A stretch of DNA of 64,000 nucleotides from Aureimonas endophytica. GTDB lineage: Bacteria; Pseudomonadota; Alphaproteobacteria; Rhizobiales; Rhizobiaceae. The stretch lies in the NCBI RefSeq assembly GCF_014642635.1, contig NZ_BMIQ01000001.1, positions 124,001 to 188,000 on the forward strand. Reading direction: 5' to 3'. The stretch's first letter is position 1. Every line of letters starts with the position of its first letter. The position numbers and the translations under genes are program-made. Shown piece after piece: positions 17,888 through 25,737 of the stretch. Below the pieces are notes generated by a model, which searched no databases, was not told where the DNA came from, and worked only from the letters and a program-made list of their open reading frames with translations.

Positions 17888-19330
17888 ATGGACGTTCGCC
17901 TGACGCAGCGACATCGCCCGGTCTATGCCGATCTCGACGGCACGGTGATCAAGTCGGATCTCCTGTGGGAGACGCTGTTCATGCTCGCCCGCCAGACGCC
18001 GGAAAGCCTCTGGCGCGTGCCGCTCTGGATGGCGGCCGGCAAGGCGCGGCTGAAGGCGGAACTCGCCAACCGCATCGAGTTCGACGCCTCGCTCCTGCCT
18101 TATCGGGAAGAGGTGATCGCGGAACTCGCCCGGGCCCAGGCCGAGGGCCGGCGGACCGTGCTGGCGACCGGCGCGAACGAGAAGCTGGCCCACGCCGTCT
18201 CGACCCATCTCGGCGTCTTCGACGAGGTGATGGCGAGTTCGGAAACCGTGAATCTGACCGCCGAGGCGAAGCTCGACCGCATCCGGCGCGAGGGCGATCG
18301 CGAGGGCTTCGACTATCTCGGCAACAGCCACGAGGACATCTGCCTGCTCGAGGCGGCGACCGAGCCGACGGTCGTCGCGCCCGATCGGGAAGCGCGGCGC
18401 TGGCAGCGGCGCACCGGTGCGCATCTCGTCGGGGCCGGGGATCGCTCGCGGCTCCTGCGCGACTGCCTCAAGGCGATGCGGCCGCATCAATGGGCGAAGA
18501 ACACGCTGGTCTTCGTGCCGCTGGTGCTGGCGCACGACTACACCAATGTCATGATGATCCTGGAGGCGATCGTCGCCTTCGTCGCCTTCTCCTTCGCCGC
18601 CTCCTCCGTCTATATTGTCAACGACCTTCTCGATCTCGACGCCGATCGCCGGCACCGCACGAAGCGGCATCGCCCCTTCGCCAGCGGCGCGGTGCCCATT
18701 CCGATCGGCGTCTGGCTGGCGACCGGCCTCCTCACCCTGGCGGTGGCGCTGGGCACGACGCTCGGCCTCGGCTTCCAGGCGGTTCTCGCCGGCTATCTCG
18801 TGCTGACGACCGCCTATTCCTTTGCGCTGAAGCGCATGCTGCTCGTCGATGTCCTGGCGCTCGCGGCGCTTTACACGATCCGGGCGATCGCCGGCGGCGC
18901 GGCGATGGGCATCGAACTGTCCTTCTGGCTGATGGCCTTTTCGAGCTTCTTCTTTCTGTCGCTGGCGCTCGTGAAGCGCTTCACGGAACTGGCGGAAAGC
19001 GATGCCGCCCCCGGCCGCAAGATCGTCGGGCGCAGCTATCGCGCCAGCGATCTCGAAGCGATCGGGCAGGCGGGCATGACGGCGGGCTTCGCCTCGGTCC
19101 TCGTGCTCGCCCTCTATCTCGACTCGCCGGAAGTGCGGGAGATCAACAACCTGCCCTGGCTGCTCTGGCCGCTCTGCCCGCTTGTTCTCTACATGGTGGT
19201 GCGCATCTGGATCCTCGCCCGCCGCAACGAGATGCACGAGGACCCGGTCGTCTTCCTGCTTCACGACTGGCGCTCGCAGATGATGATCGCCTTCGGCGCC
19301 GCGCTCTTCGCCATCTCCGCCTATGTGTGA
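17888..19330 (+). CDS. HAD phosphatase-UbiA prenyltransferase fusion, DPPR synthase-like
   Basis: 480 aa. Residues 1-190 are a HAD domain: nucleophile motif DLDGT with Asp15 and Asp17, and the distal GNSHED motif near residue 147. Residues 195-480 are a UbiA-type polytopic domain: MRPHQWAKNTLVF near 197 and NDLLDLDADRRHRTKRHRP near 245 (NDxxDxxxD plus TKRxRP). This is the pattern of mycobacterial Rv3806c, which joins PRPP to decaprenyl phosphate. The fused HAD could remove the 5-phosphate of the product. The ATG at 17888 follows GGGACAGGAG. First gene of a coupled operon; its end overlaps the DprE1-like gene by 8 bp. The lipid and sugar substrates are inferred. Confidence 0.82.
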   Translation: MDVRLTQRHRPVYADLDGTVIKSDLLWETLFMLARQTPESLWRVPLWMAAGKARLKAELANRIEFDASLLPYREEVIAELARAQAEGRRTVLATGANEKLAHAVSTHLGVFDEVMASSETVNLTAEAKLDRIRREGDREGFDYLGNSHEDICLLEAATEPTVVAPDREARRWQRRTGAHLVGAGDRSRLLRDCLKAMRPHQWAKNTLVFVPLVLAHDYTNVMMILEAIVAFVAFSFAASSVYIVNDLLDLDADRRHRTKRHRPFASGAVPIPIGVWLATGLLTLAVALGTTLGLGFQAVLAGYLVLTTAYSFALKRMLLVDVLALAALYTIRAIAGGAAMGIELSFWLMAFSSFFFLSLALVKRFTELAESDAAPGRKIVGRSYRASDLEAIGQAGMTAGFASVLVLALYLDSPEVREINNLPWLLWPLCPLVLYMVVRIWILARRNEMHEDPVVFLLHDWRSQMMIAFGAALFAISAYV

Positions 19331-20765
19331 CGCCGCCGTTCGGAGCTGGGGCCGGCCGGCGCGGCCGGGCCGGGTGGTGCGTCCAGCCGAGGACGCCTGG
19401 CTTCCCGCCGGAGCGCCCGACACCGTCCTGCCCTTCGGCAACGGCCGCTCCTATGGCGATACCTGCCTCAACGATGCCGGCACGCTGCTCGCCACGCGGC
19501 CCTCGGCGCAGATCCATGCCTTCGATCCGGCGAGCGGCCTTCTGGAGGCGGATGCCGGCGTCCTTTTGTCCGACATCACGCGGCGCGTCGCGCCGGAAGG
19601 CTGGTTCCTGCCGGTGACGCCCGGCACCCAGTTCGTGACGCTCGGCGGCGCCATCGCCAACGACGTCCATGGCAAGAACCATCACCGGCGCGGCAGTTTC
19701 GGCTGCTGGGTCGAGGGCTTTACCCTGGAACGCTCCGATCGCGGCCTGATCCATTGCGATCGGGATGCGGACCCCGAACTCTTCGCCGCGACGATCGGCG
19801 GCCTCGGCCTCACCGGTCTCATCCGCCGCGCGACGATCCGCCTCCTCGCCGTGCCGTCGCTGACCATCCGCCAGAGCGTGACCCGCTTCGACCGGCTCGC
19901 CGACTATTTCAACCTCGCGGAAGATGCCGACGAGCGCCACGAATATGCCGTCGCCTGGATCGATTCCCTTTCGAAGGGCAGGGCGTTCGGACGCGGCCAT
20001 CTCATCACCGGCGACCATGCCGCGAGCGGCAAGCGCTGCGGCCTGGCCCGTCCGCCCGCCTTGCGCATTCCCGTGACGCCGCCCATCAGCCCGCTCGGCG
20101 GCCTGCCGCTCCGCCTCTTCAACGAAGCCTATTTCCGCAAGGCGCCGAAGGGCGAAAGCCGGCGCGAGGTGCCGTTCGACGCCTTCTTCTATCCGCTCGA
20201 TCGCATCGGGGAATGGAATCGCCTCTATGGGCCGTGCGGGCTGCATCAGCATCAGAGCCTCGTGCCCTTCGCGGACGCGCCGGCCGTGTTGCGCGCGCTC
20301 CTCGACTGCGCGGCCGCCCATCGCCAGGGCTCGTTTCTCACCGTGCTGAAGCGCTTCGGCAGCGTTCGGAGCCCCGGCCTTCTGAGCTTTCCGACCCCCG
20401 GCTACACGCTGACGCTCGACTTTCCCGACCGAGGCGAACGGACGGCGCGGCTGCTCGACGCGCTCGACAGCCTGGTGATCGAGGCGGGCGGCCGGATCAA
20501 TCCCTACAAGGACGCCCGCATGGCGCCCGAGACCTTCGCGCGCGCCTTCCCGCGCTGGCGCGAGCTGGAGGCGCGGCGTGACCCGGTGATCCTCTCCGAT
20601 TTCTGGCGGCGCACCGCGATGCGGCTGCCCGTACCGGCGGAGGAGGCCGAAACGGCGAGACTTCGACCGGTCGCCGTAAGCAGCGCTTCACCACCCGAAA
20701 CGAAAGGCCTGTCGATCGCCGGAGCGGCGGCAAGGCTTAACGAGACGGCGACAGCAACCTGCTAA
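19323..20765 (+). CDS. DprE1-like FAD-dependent polyprenyl-phosphoryl-ribose oxidase
   Basis: 480 aa VAO/ALO-family flavoprotein. Segments matching M. tuberculosis DprE1 as I recall it: NGRSYGDTCLN near residue 41, NDVHGKNHHRRGSFG near 113-127 (flavin-site HGKNHH), FYPLDRIGEWNRLYGP near 290, and NPYKDAR with Lys396 matching the DprE1 catalytic Lys418. DprE1 oxidises C2' of decaprenyl-phosphoryl-ribose to the 2'-ketone. The position of the benzothiazinone-reactive Cys387 is a Thr (residue 364, in TLTLDFP). The ATG overlaps the UbiA stop, so translation is coupled. Confidence 0.85.
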   Translation: MCDAAVRSWGRPARPGRVVRPAEDAWLPAGAPDTVLPFGNGRSYGDTCLNDAGTLLATRPSAQIHAFDPASGLLEADAGVLLSDITRRVAPEGWFLPVTPGTQFVTLGGAIANDVHGKNHHRRGSFGCWVEGFTLERSDRGLIHCDRDADPELFAATIGGLGLTGLIRRATIRLLAVPSLTIRQSVTRFDRLADYFNLAEDADERHEYAVAWIDSLSKGRAFGRGHLITGDHAASGKRCGLARPPALRIPVTPPISPLGGLPLRLFNEAYFRKAPKGESRREVPFDAFFYPLDRIGEWNRLYGPCGLHQHQSLVPFADAPAVLRALLDCAAAHRQGSFLTVLKRFGSVRSPGLLSFPTPGYTLTLDFPDRGERTARLLDALDSLVIEAGGRINPYKDARMAPETFARAFPRWRELEARRDPVILSDFWRRTAMRLPVPAEEAETARLRPVAVSSASPPETKGLSIAGAAARLNETATATC

Positions 20766-20810
20766 GCCGTTGAGTCACAAAGCTTGGTGCGGGACGGCGG
20801 ACAGTCCGAA

Positions 20811-21254
20811 ATGGCGAAGTATCTTCCCTTCATTCTCTTCACCGTCTTCACCAACGCGGCGGCGCAGCTGATGCTGAAGCATGGGATGATGCAATTGGGG
20901 CCGCTCGGTCTCGCCGGGCTCAACCCGGTGATGAAGCTCCTGGCGATCGTCTTCAGCCCCTTCGTCTTCCTCGGGCTCTGCACCTTCGTCGTCTCGATGG
21001 CCTCGCATCTCTTCGTCCTGTCGAAGGTCGAACTGTCCTATGCCTATCCCTTCCTGTCGCTCGCCTATGTGGTGGTCGCCGTCGCCACCTACTTCCTGTT
21101 CGGCGAAACCATGAACGCCTTCCGCCTTGCCGGTATCGCGCTGATCTGCCTCGGCACGGTCCTCATCGCGCAGGGCGGCGCCAAGCTCCATGACGAAGGC
21201 GAGGCGACGCCCGTCGCCGCCAATGCGTCCTCCCTGACCGAGGTGATCCGATGA
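20811..21254 (+). CDS. Four-helix EamA/SMR-type carrier, ArnE/ArnF-like
   Basis: 147 aa with four hydrophobic segments (about 4-22, 42-70, 77-97, 102-122). The pattern VELSYAYPFLSLAYVVVAVATYFLFGE followed by GIALICLGTVLIAQG is that of ArnE/ArnF and of small multidrug-resistance-like carriers. ArnEF flips undecaprenyl-phosphate-aminoarabinose, so here it is a candidate flippase for the lipid-linked sugar of this operon. Only one such gene is present; it could act as a homodimer. The stop overlaps the next start as ATGA. A TTG at 20784 is an alternative start. Confidence 0.75.
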   Translation: MAKYLPFILFTVFTNAAAQLMLKHGMMQLGPLGLAGLNPVMKLLAIVFSPFVFLGLCTFVVSMASHLFVLSKVELSYAYPFLSLAYVVVAVATYFLFGETMNAFRLAGIALICLGTVLIAQGGAKLHDEGEATPVAANASSLTEVIR

Positions 21255-22264
21255 AGCACATTCTCTTCGGCGGCGACGGCTTCGTCGGACGCCATCTCGC
21301 CGCGAAGCTGGCGGAGGAGGGCGAAGAGGTCCTCGTCGTCGACATCGCGAAGTCCGACCTGCCGCATTACGGCCGGGTGCGCCATCTGACCGTCGATGTG
21401 ACCGACGAGGCGGCGGTGCGCCGGGTGCCGATGAGCCCCGGCGACATGGTCTACAATCTCTCGGCCAAGATGCTGTCGCCGATCCAGGTCCGCTCGAAGC
21501 GCCACGAGTTCTTCTATCCCGTCAACTTCCACGGCACGAAGCACATCATCGAGGCGATGGACCGCGCTGGGCTCGACCGGCTGGTGCATTTCACCACCGA
21601 CATGATCTACGGCCATACCCTCACGACGCCGATGACGGAGGACCACCCCGTCGCCCCGCTCGGCGAATACGGCATGTCGAAGCTGGAGACGGAGGAGCTC
21701 GCCCAGAGATGGCGCGAGCGGGGCATGCGCATCTCGCTCTTCCGGCCCCGTCTCATCATCGGCCCGGGGCGGCTCGGCATTCTGGAAAAGCTCTTCAAAC
21801 TGATCGACGCCAACCTGCCGGTGCCGATGATCGGCTCGGGGCGCAACCCCTATCAGTTCATCTCGGTCTTCGACTGCGCCGAGGCGGCGCGCCTCGCCTG
21901 GAAGGCGGAGGTGCCGAACGAGGCCTATAATCTCGGCTCGCTCAACCCGCCGCCGGTGCGCCAGCTGCTCGGCGACCTCGTCCGCCATGCCGGCTCGAAA
22001 TCCTTCCTTCTGCCGACGCCGGCCTGGGCGGTGAAGCGGACGCTCGATCTCCTCGATCTCGTCAACCTGCCGCTGATGGACCCGGAGCAATATCTCATCG
22101 CCGACGAGGAATGCGTGCTCGATGTGTCGAAGGGCGCCCGCCAGCTCGGCTGGGTGCCGCGCTACCGCGACGAAGACATGCTGATCGCGGCCTATGACGA
22201 ATATCGGGCGAAACGGCTCGGCCAGCCCCTGGCCCGCGCCGCCGCGCCGCTTCCCGCCGAATGA
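21251..22264 (+). CDS. Extended SDR (NAD-dependent epimerase/dehydratase family)
   Basis: 337 aa. The Rossmann motif is GGDGFVG at residues 7-13; the catalytic YxxxK is Tyr140-Lys144 (EYGMSK), with the Thr-rich FTTDMIYG strand before it. The C-terminal half has RPRLIIGPGRLGILEKL and ISVFDCAEAARLAW, usual for sugar or polyprenyl-linked substrate epimerases and reductases. In DPA synthesis the keto-sugar reductase is DprE2, a classical SDR; this extended SDR might fill that role or modify another carbon. It is translationally coupled on both sides (ATGA upstream, ATGA at its stop). Confidence 0.8.
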   Translation: MKHILFGGDGFVGRHLAAKLAEEGEEVLVVDIAKSDLPHYGRVRHLTVDVTDEAAVRRVPMSPGDMVYNLSAKMLSPIQVRSKRHEFFYPVNFHGTKHIIEAMDRAGLDRLVHFTTDMIYGHTLTTPMTEDHPVAPLGEYGMSKLETEELAQRWRERGMRISLFRPRLIIGPGRLGILEKLFKLIDANLPVPMIGSGRNPYQFISVFDCAEAARLAWKAEVPNEAYNLGSLNPPPVRQLLGDLVRHAGSKSFLLPTPAWAVKRTLDLLDLVNLPLMDPEQYLIADEECVLDVSKGARQLGWVPRYRDEDMLIAAYDEYRAKRLGQPLARAAAPLPAE

Positions 22265-22275
22265 GGAGTGCCGCC

Positions 22276-23733
22276 ATGCTCGATCGTCCAGCCCATGTCG
22301 CGCCCGTCATCGACGAGCCCTATTTCCGCCGGGGACCGGCCAAGCCGGCGCTTCTTTCCGTCGAGGATGCCAAGGCCCTCGACCTGCGCTCCATGGCCGA
22401 GCTCTTCAAGGAGCACGTCAATCCCGGCCAGTTCCATTTCATGAAGCTGCTCGGCTTCCACAAGGTGAAGGTCGAGCGCGCCGAGGGCATGTACTATTAC
22501 GACCAGAACGGCCGGAAGATCCTCGACTTCTTCGGCGGTTTCGGATCGCTCGCCTTCGGCCACAACCATCCGCGCATCCTCGATGCGCGCAGGCGCTTCC
22601 AGGACGAGGGGCGGCACGAGATCGCCATCGCCTTCCTGTCGCAATATGCGGCGGCGCTGGCGAAGAATCTGGCGACGATCAGTCCCGGCGATCTCGACAT
22701 GGTATTCCTCGGCTCCTCGGGTTCGGAGGCGATGGAGGCGGCGATCAAGGTGGCCGAGCGCGCTTCCGGCCGCCGGAACTGCAAGATCGTCCATGCCGAG
22801 AACTCTTTCCACGGCAAGACGAAGGGCGTTCTGTCGATCACGGATTCCACGCTCTATCAGGGCGACTTCAAGCTGGTCGAGAACCGCTGCAAGGTGCCCT
22901 TCGGCGATCTCGAGGCGCTGACCCGCGCGATCGAGAGCGATCCAGAGATCGGCGTCGTCGTGCTCGAGACGGTGCAGGGCGGCGGCGGCATCATCGAGGC
23001 GACGACCGACTACTGGCGCGGCGTCCGGGCGCTCTGCGACAAGCACAAGGTGCTCTGGGTCGCCGATGAGGTGCAGTGCGGCTATGGCCGCACGGGCACG
23101 TTCTTCGCCTTCGAGCGGCATGGCGTCGTGCCGGACGTGACGGCGCTCGCCAAGTCGCTCGGCGGCGGCAAGGCGGCGATCGGCGCGATGATCGCGCGGC
23201 GCGAGGTCTATATGAAGGCCTATGGCACGCCGAAGACGGCGATGATCCACGCCCATGCGACCTTCGGCGGCATCGGCGAGGCCTGCGTCACCGCCATCGA
23301 GGCGCTGAACACGCTCTACGACGAGGATCTGATCGGCAATTCGGCCTCGGTCGGCGACTATCTCCTGGCGCGGCTCCGCGACATCAAGGCGAAATATCCC
23401 GACATCATCAAGGACGTGCGCGGCCGTGGGCTGATGGTCGGGCTCGAGTTCCAGGACTTCTCCCGAGCGCTGCCCTTCGCACTGCGGCCGATGGTGGCGA
23501 TCCTCGACGACAAGCTGAAGGGGTCCCTGTCCGGCTTCGTCGGCGCGCTGCTCCTGCGCGACTACGACTGTCTGGTCGCCTTCACCGAGTATAACCGCAA
23601 CGTCATCCGGCTGGAGCCGCCGCTGGTCTGCGGCGAGGACGAGGTCGACACCTTCTGCGACGCGCTGGACGATCTCCTCGGGCGCGGCATCGTCGGCATC
23701 GTCAAGGACTTCATCAAGACTCAGATCGGCTGA
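22276..23733 (+). CDS. Class III PLP aminotransferase
   Basis: 485 aa. It has FLGSSGSEAMEAAIKVA (cofactor phosphate site), DEVQCGYGRTG, and the Schiff-base Lys293 in TALAKSLGGG. The family includes ornithine/acetylornithine aminotransferases, the aminoglycoside 6'-aminotransferases and hopanoid HpnO. It is last in the HAD-UbiA/DprE1 operon, so a carbonyl on a lipid-linked sugar is a plausible substrate. A hopanoid HpnO-type role is the main alternative, but no other hopanoid gene is visible. The ATG at 22276 behind GAGGAG is preferred over the overlapping ATG at 22261. Confidence 0.85.
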   Translation: MLDRPAHVAPVIDEPYFRRGPAKPALLSVEDAKALDLRSMAELFKEHVNPGQFHFMKLLGFHKVKVERAEGMYYYDQNGRKILDFFGGFGSLAFGHNHPRILDARRRFQDEGRHEIAIAFLSQYAAALAKNLATISPGDLDMVFLGSSGSEAMEAAIKVAERASGRRNCKIVHAENSFHGKTKGVLSITDSTLYQGDFKLVENRCKVPFGDLEALTRAIESDPEIGVVVLETVQGGGGIIEATTDYWRGVRALCDKHKVLWVADEVQCGYGRTGTFFAFERHGVVPDVTALAKSLGGGKAAIGAMIARREVYMKAYGTPKTAMIHAHATFGGIGEACVTAIEALNTLYDEDLIGNSASVGDYLLARLRDIKAKYPDIIKDVRGRGLMVGLEFQDFSRALPFALRPMVAILDDKLKGSLSGFVGALLLRDYDCLVAFTEYNRNVIRLEPPLVCGEDEVDTFCDALDDLLGRGIVGIVKDFIKTQIG

Positions 23734-23756
23734 GCCGATCGCTCGCGGCACGAAAG

Positions 23757-23790
23757 AAAGGGCCGGGCCGGCGGGCTCGGCCCTTTTCTT
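23757..23790. terminator. Strong intrinsic terminator after the aminotransferase, probably bidirectional
   Basis: AAAGGGCCG pairs perfectly with CGGCCCTTT, and the stem continues inward with a G-T and two more pairs around a 6-nt loop. TTTTCTT follows on the plus strand, and the reverse strand shows TTTCTTTC, so it can serve both the operon and the convergent membrane-protein gene. Confidence 0.85.
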
Positions 23791-23805
23791 GTGTCCGGCC
23801 GGGTC

Positions 23806-25539
23806 CTACGGCTGCAGCTTCAGTCCGCTCCGCAGATAGGCATCCCAGCAGGGCGTCAGCTCCACGCGGCGATGCTGGTCGAGGAACGGGCGATAAAGGG
23901 CGAGAAGCTCGGCATTAGCCGCCATGACGGGGCATTTGGGGTAGAGCAGCAGGTCGGTGGCGCGGATCGCCGCGGCGGTTTCGGCGTTCGGCGGCGGGAT
24001 CGTGCGTTCGGGATCGGCGCCGATCGAGATGTGCTTCGTCGCGTGCCGTCCCAGCAGCCAGGGAAACGGATTGACGAAGTTGAGGTTCATGATCGTCTCG
24101 AAATGCAGCCCCTCGGCCATTTCGAGAAGCCGCACCGCGTCCACCGCCTGATCGACCGCCTTCAGATAGGTGAGATGGAAATCGGGTTCGAGCGTCAGGG
24201 CGAAGCTCGGCGAGACCCCTTCGCGCCGCATGTCGTCGAAGGTCTCGCCGTGCCGCGCATAGAGGGCGAGCATTTTATCGGCGCGGTCGATCATCAGGCC
24301 CCGCTGCGAGACGAGGCCGAGCACGCCAAGATTGTCGGTGTCGAGCGGCACGTAGCGCGACGGTGCCACCATGGTGCGGGCGGCGCGCGCCAGGATGCCG
24401 ATCGGCGTCGGCAGCACCGTGGCGGCGGCGAGGGCGGCCGCGAGGAGGGCGCCGGGCCGCCGGAGATCGCGCAGCGCGAGCGAGGCACGCAACACCGCCG
24501 GCCAGACGAGGATGAAGACCTGGCTGCCGGTATTCTGCGTCTCGAAGAACAGGCCGGCGAGACCGCAGGCTCCGATCCAGAAGCCGGGCCGGTCGAATAG
24601 CACCGCCAGCCGCAGCCGAAGCGGCGCCATCGCGAGGCGCCGCCACCGCCGGAGAAGCGAAGCGCGCGAGGCGAGGACCAGAACCGCCGCCAGCGCCATG
24701 CAGGGCACGAAGACGTCGAAATGGATGGAGGCCGCCTGGAAGAACCGTCCGACGAGCCCGCCTTCGTTGATCGCGACGAGCTGTTCGATATCCTTGAGAT
24801 AGGCCGAGACGACGCCGAAGCGCAGTTCCAGGCCGAGAAGCGCCGCGAGCACGGCGAGCGCGCTGCCGATCGCCACGCGCGGCCGCACGCGGCCCGCCGC
24901 GAGCGCGAAGGCGCAGAGACAGCCGCCGGCGATGAAACCGGTGATCTTCGTCAGGAACAGCGCCAGCATCGTCCCGGCGATCACGATGCCGCCGCGCCAC
25001 GCGCCGCGCGAGAAGATCAGCCCGGCGGCGAGCACGTAGAGAAGGCGGTCGCCCTGCCGGTTGTAGAGGCCGTAACCGTCGATGCCGACATAGGAATAGT
25101 AGACTTCCTTGTTGTAAGGCAGCACCGAGAAGAACAGGAAGGGCAGAAGCAGCGCGAAGGCGAGGGGGCGCGAGCGGCGGTCGACATCGGCGACGACGAG
25201 CGCCATCAGCGGCGCGGTGACGGCAAGCAGCGACCAGTCGACGACGAGTAGCGGATGCGCCGTCGGAAAGAGTTTCATGCCGGCGGCGAAGAGCCAGTAG
25301 CCGAGCGGCCCGACCGGCGGAAAGAAGTCGACGCTCGGCACCTGCCCATCGAAGATGCGGTTGGCGGCGTCGAGATAGATGTAGAGGTCCCAGTACATCG
25401 GCCCGAGCGGCAGCACGATGCGCCGCGTGAGGAGGGCCGCCAGCGCGGCCACGGTCAGCGCGAGAACGAGGCCGGGGGACAGCGCGAGACGCAGGCCGGG
25501 AGCCAGGCCCCGCTTTCGCGGAAGGGAGAAGTCGCTCAT
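23806..25539 (-). CDS. Polytopic membrane protein, GT-C glycosyltransferase-like
   Basis: 577 aa with about ten hydrophobic helices and a soluble C-terminus of about 150 residues. After the first helix comes WDLYIYLDAANRIFDGQ and VDFFPPVGPL, the acidic first-loop pattern of GT-C enzymes that use polyprenyl-phosphate sugars as donors. The acceptor and sugar are unknown. It faces the DprE1/UbiA operon across a shared terminator, which makes it a candidate user of that operon's product. Start choices are several (25602, 25572, 25539); the last has GGGGATCG upstream. Confidence 0.6.
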   Translation of the reverse strand: MSDFSLPRKRGLAPGLRLALSPGLVLALTVAALAALLTRRIVLPLGPMYWDLYIYLDAANRIFDGQVPSVDFFPPVGPLGYWLFAAGMKLFPTAHPLLVVDWSLLAVTAPLMALVVADVDRRSRPLAFALLLPFLFFSVLPYNKEVYYSYVGIDGYGLYNRQGDRLLYVLAAGLIFSRGAWRGGIVIAGTMLALFLTKITGFIAGGCLCAFALAAGRVRPRVAIGSALAVLAALLGLELRFGVVSAYLKDIEQLVAINEGGLVGRFFQAASIHFDVFVPCMALAAVLVLASRASLLRRWRRLAMAPLRLRLAVLFDRPGFWIGACGLAGLFFETQNTGSQVFILVWPAVLRASLALRDLRRPGALLAAALAAATVLPTPIGILARAARTMVAPSRYVPLDTDNLGVLGLVSQRGLMIDRADKMLALYARHGETFDDMRREGVSPSFALTLEPDFHLTYLKAVDQAVDAVRLLEMAEGLHFETIMNLNFVNPFPWLLGRHATKHISIGADPERTIPPPNAETAAAIRATDLLLYPKCPVMAANAELLALYRPFLDQHRRVELTPCWDAYLRSGLKLQP

Positions 25540-25737
25540 GTCGATCCCCGGCGGGACAGGAGGCTTCATCATCGCCGAAGGTTCTGAGGAATTCTTTACC
25601 ATGCCGGCGGCGGCCGGCGGGCCCGCTTCGGTTCGGCCGGACCAGCGGATGTCGCAAAGAGGATGTTCGGCCCCCTGTCGGCTGAACTAGTGTCGCGGAC
25701 CATCAGAATCCGCCACGCCGTCCCTGGAGTGCCGAAC

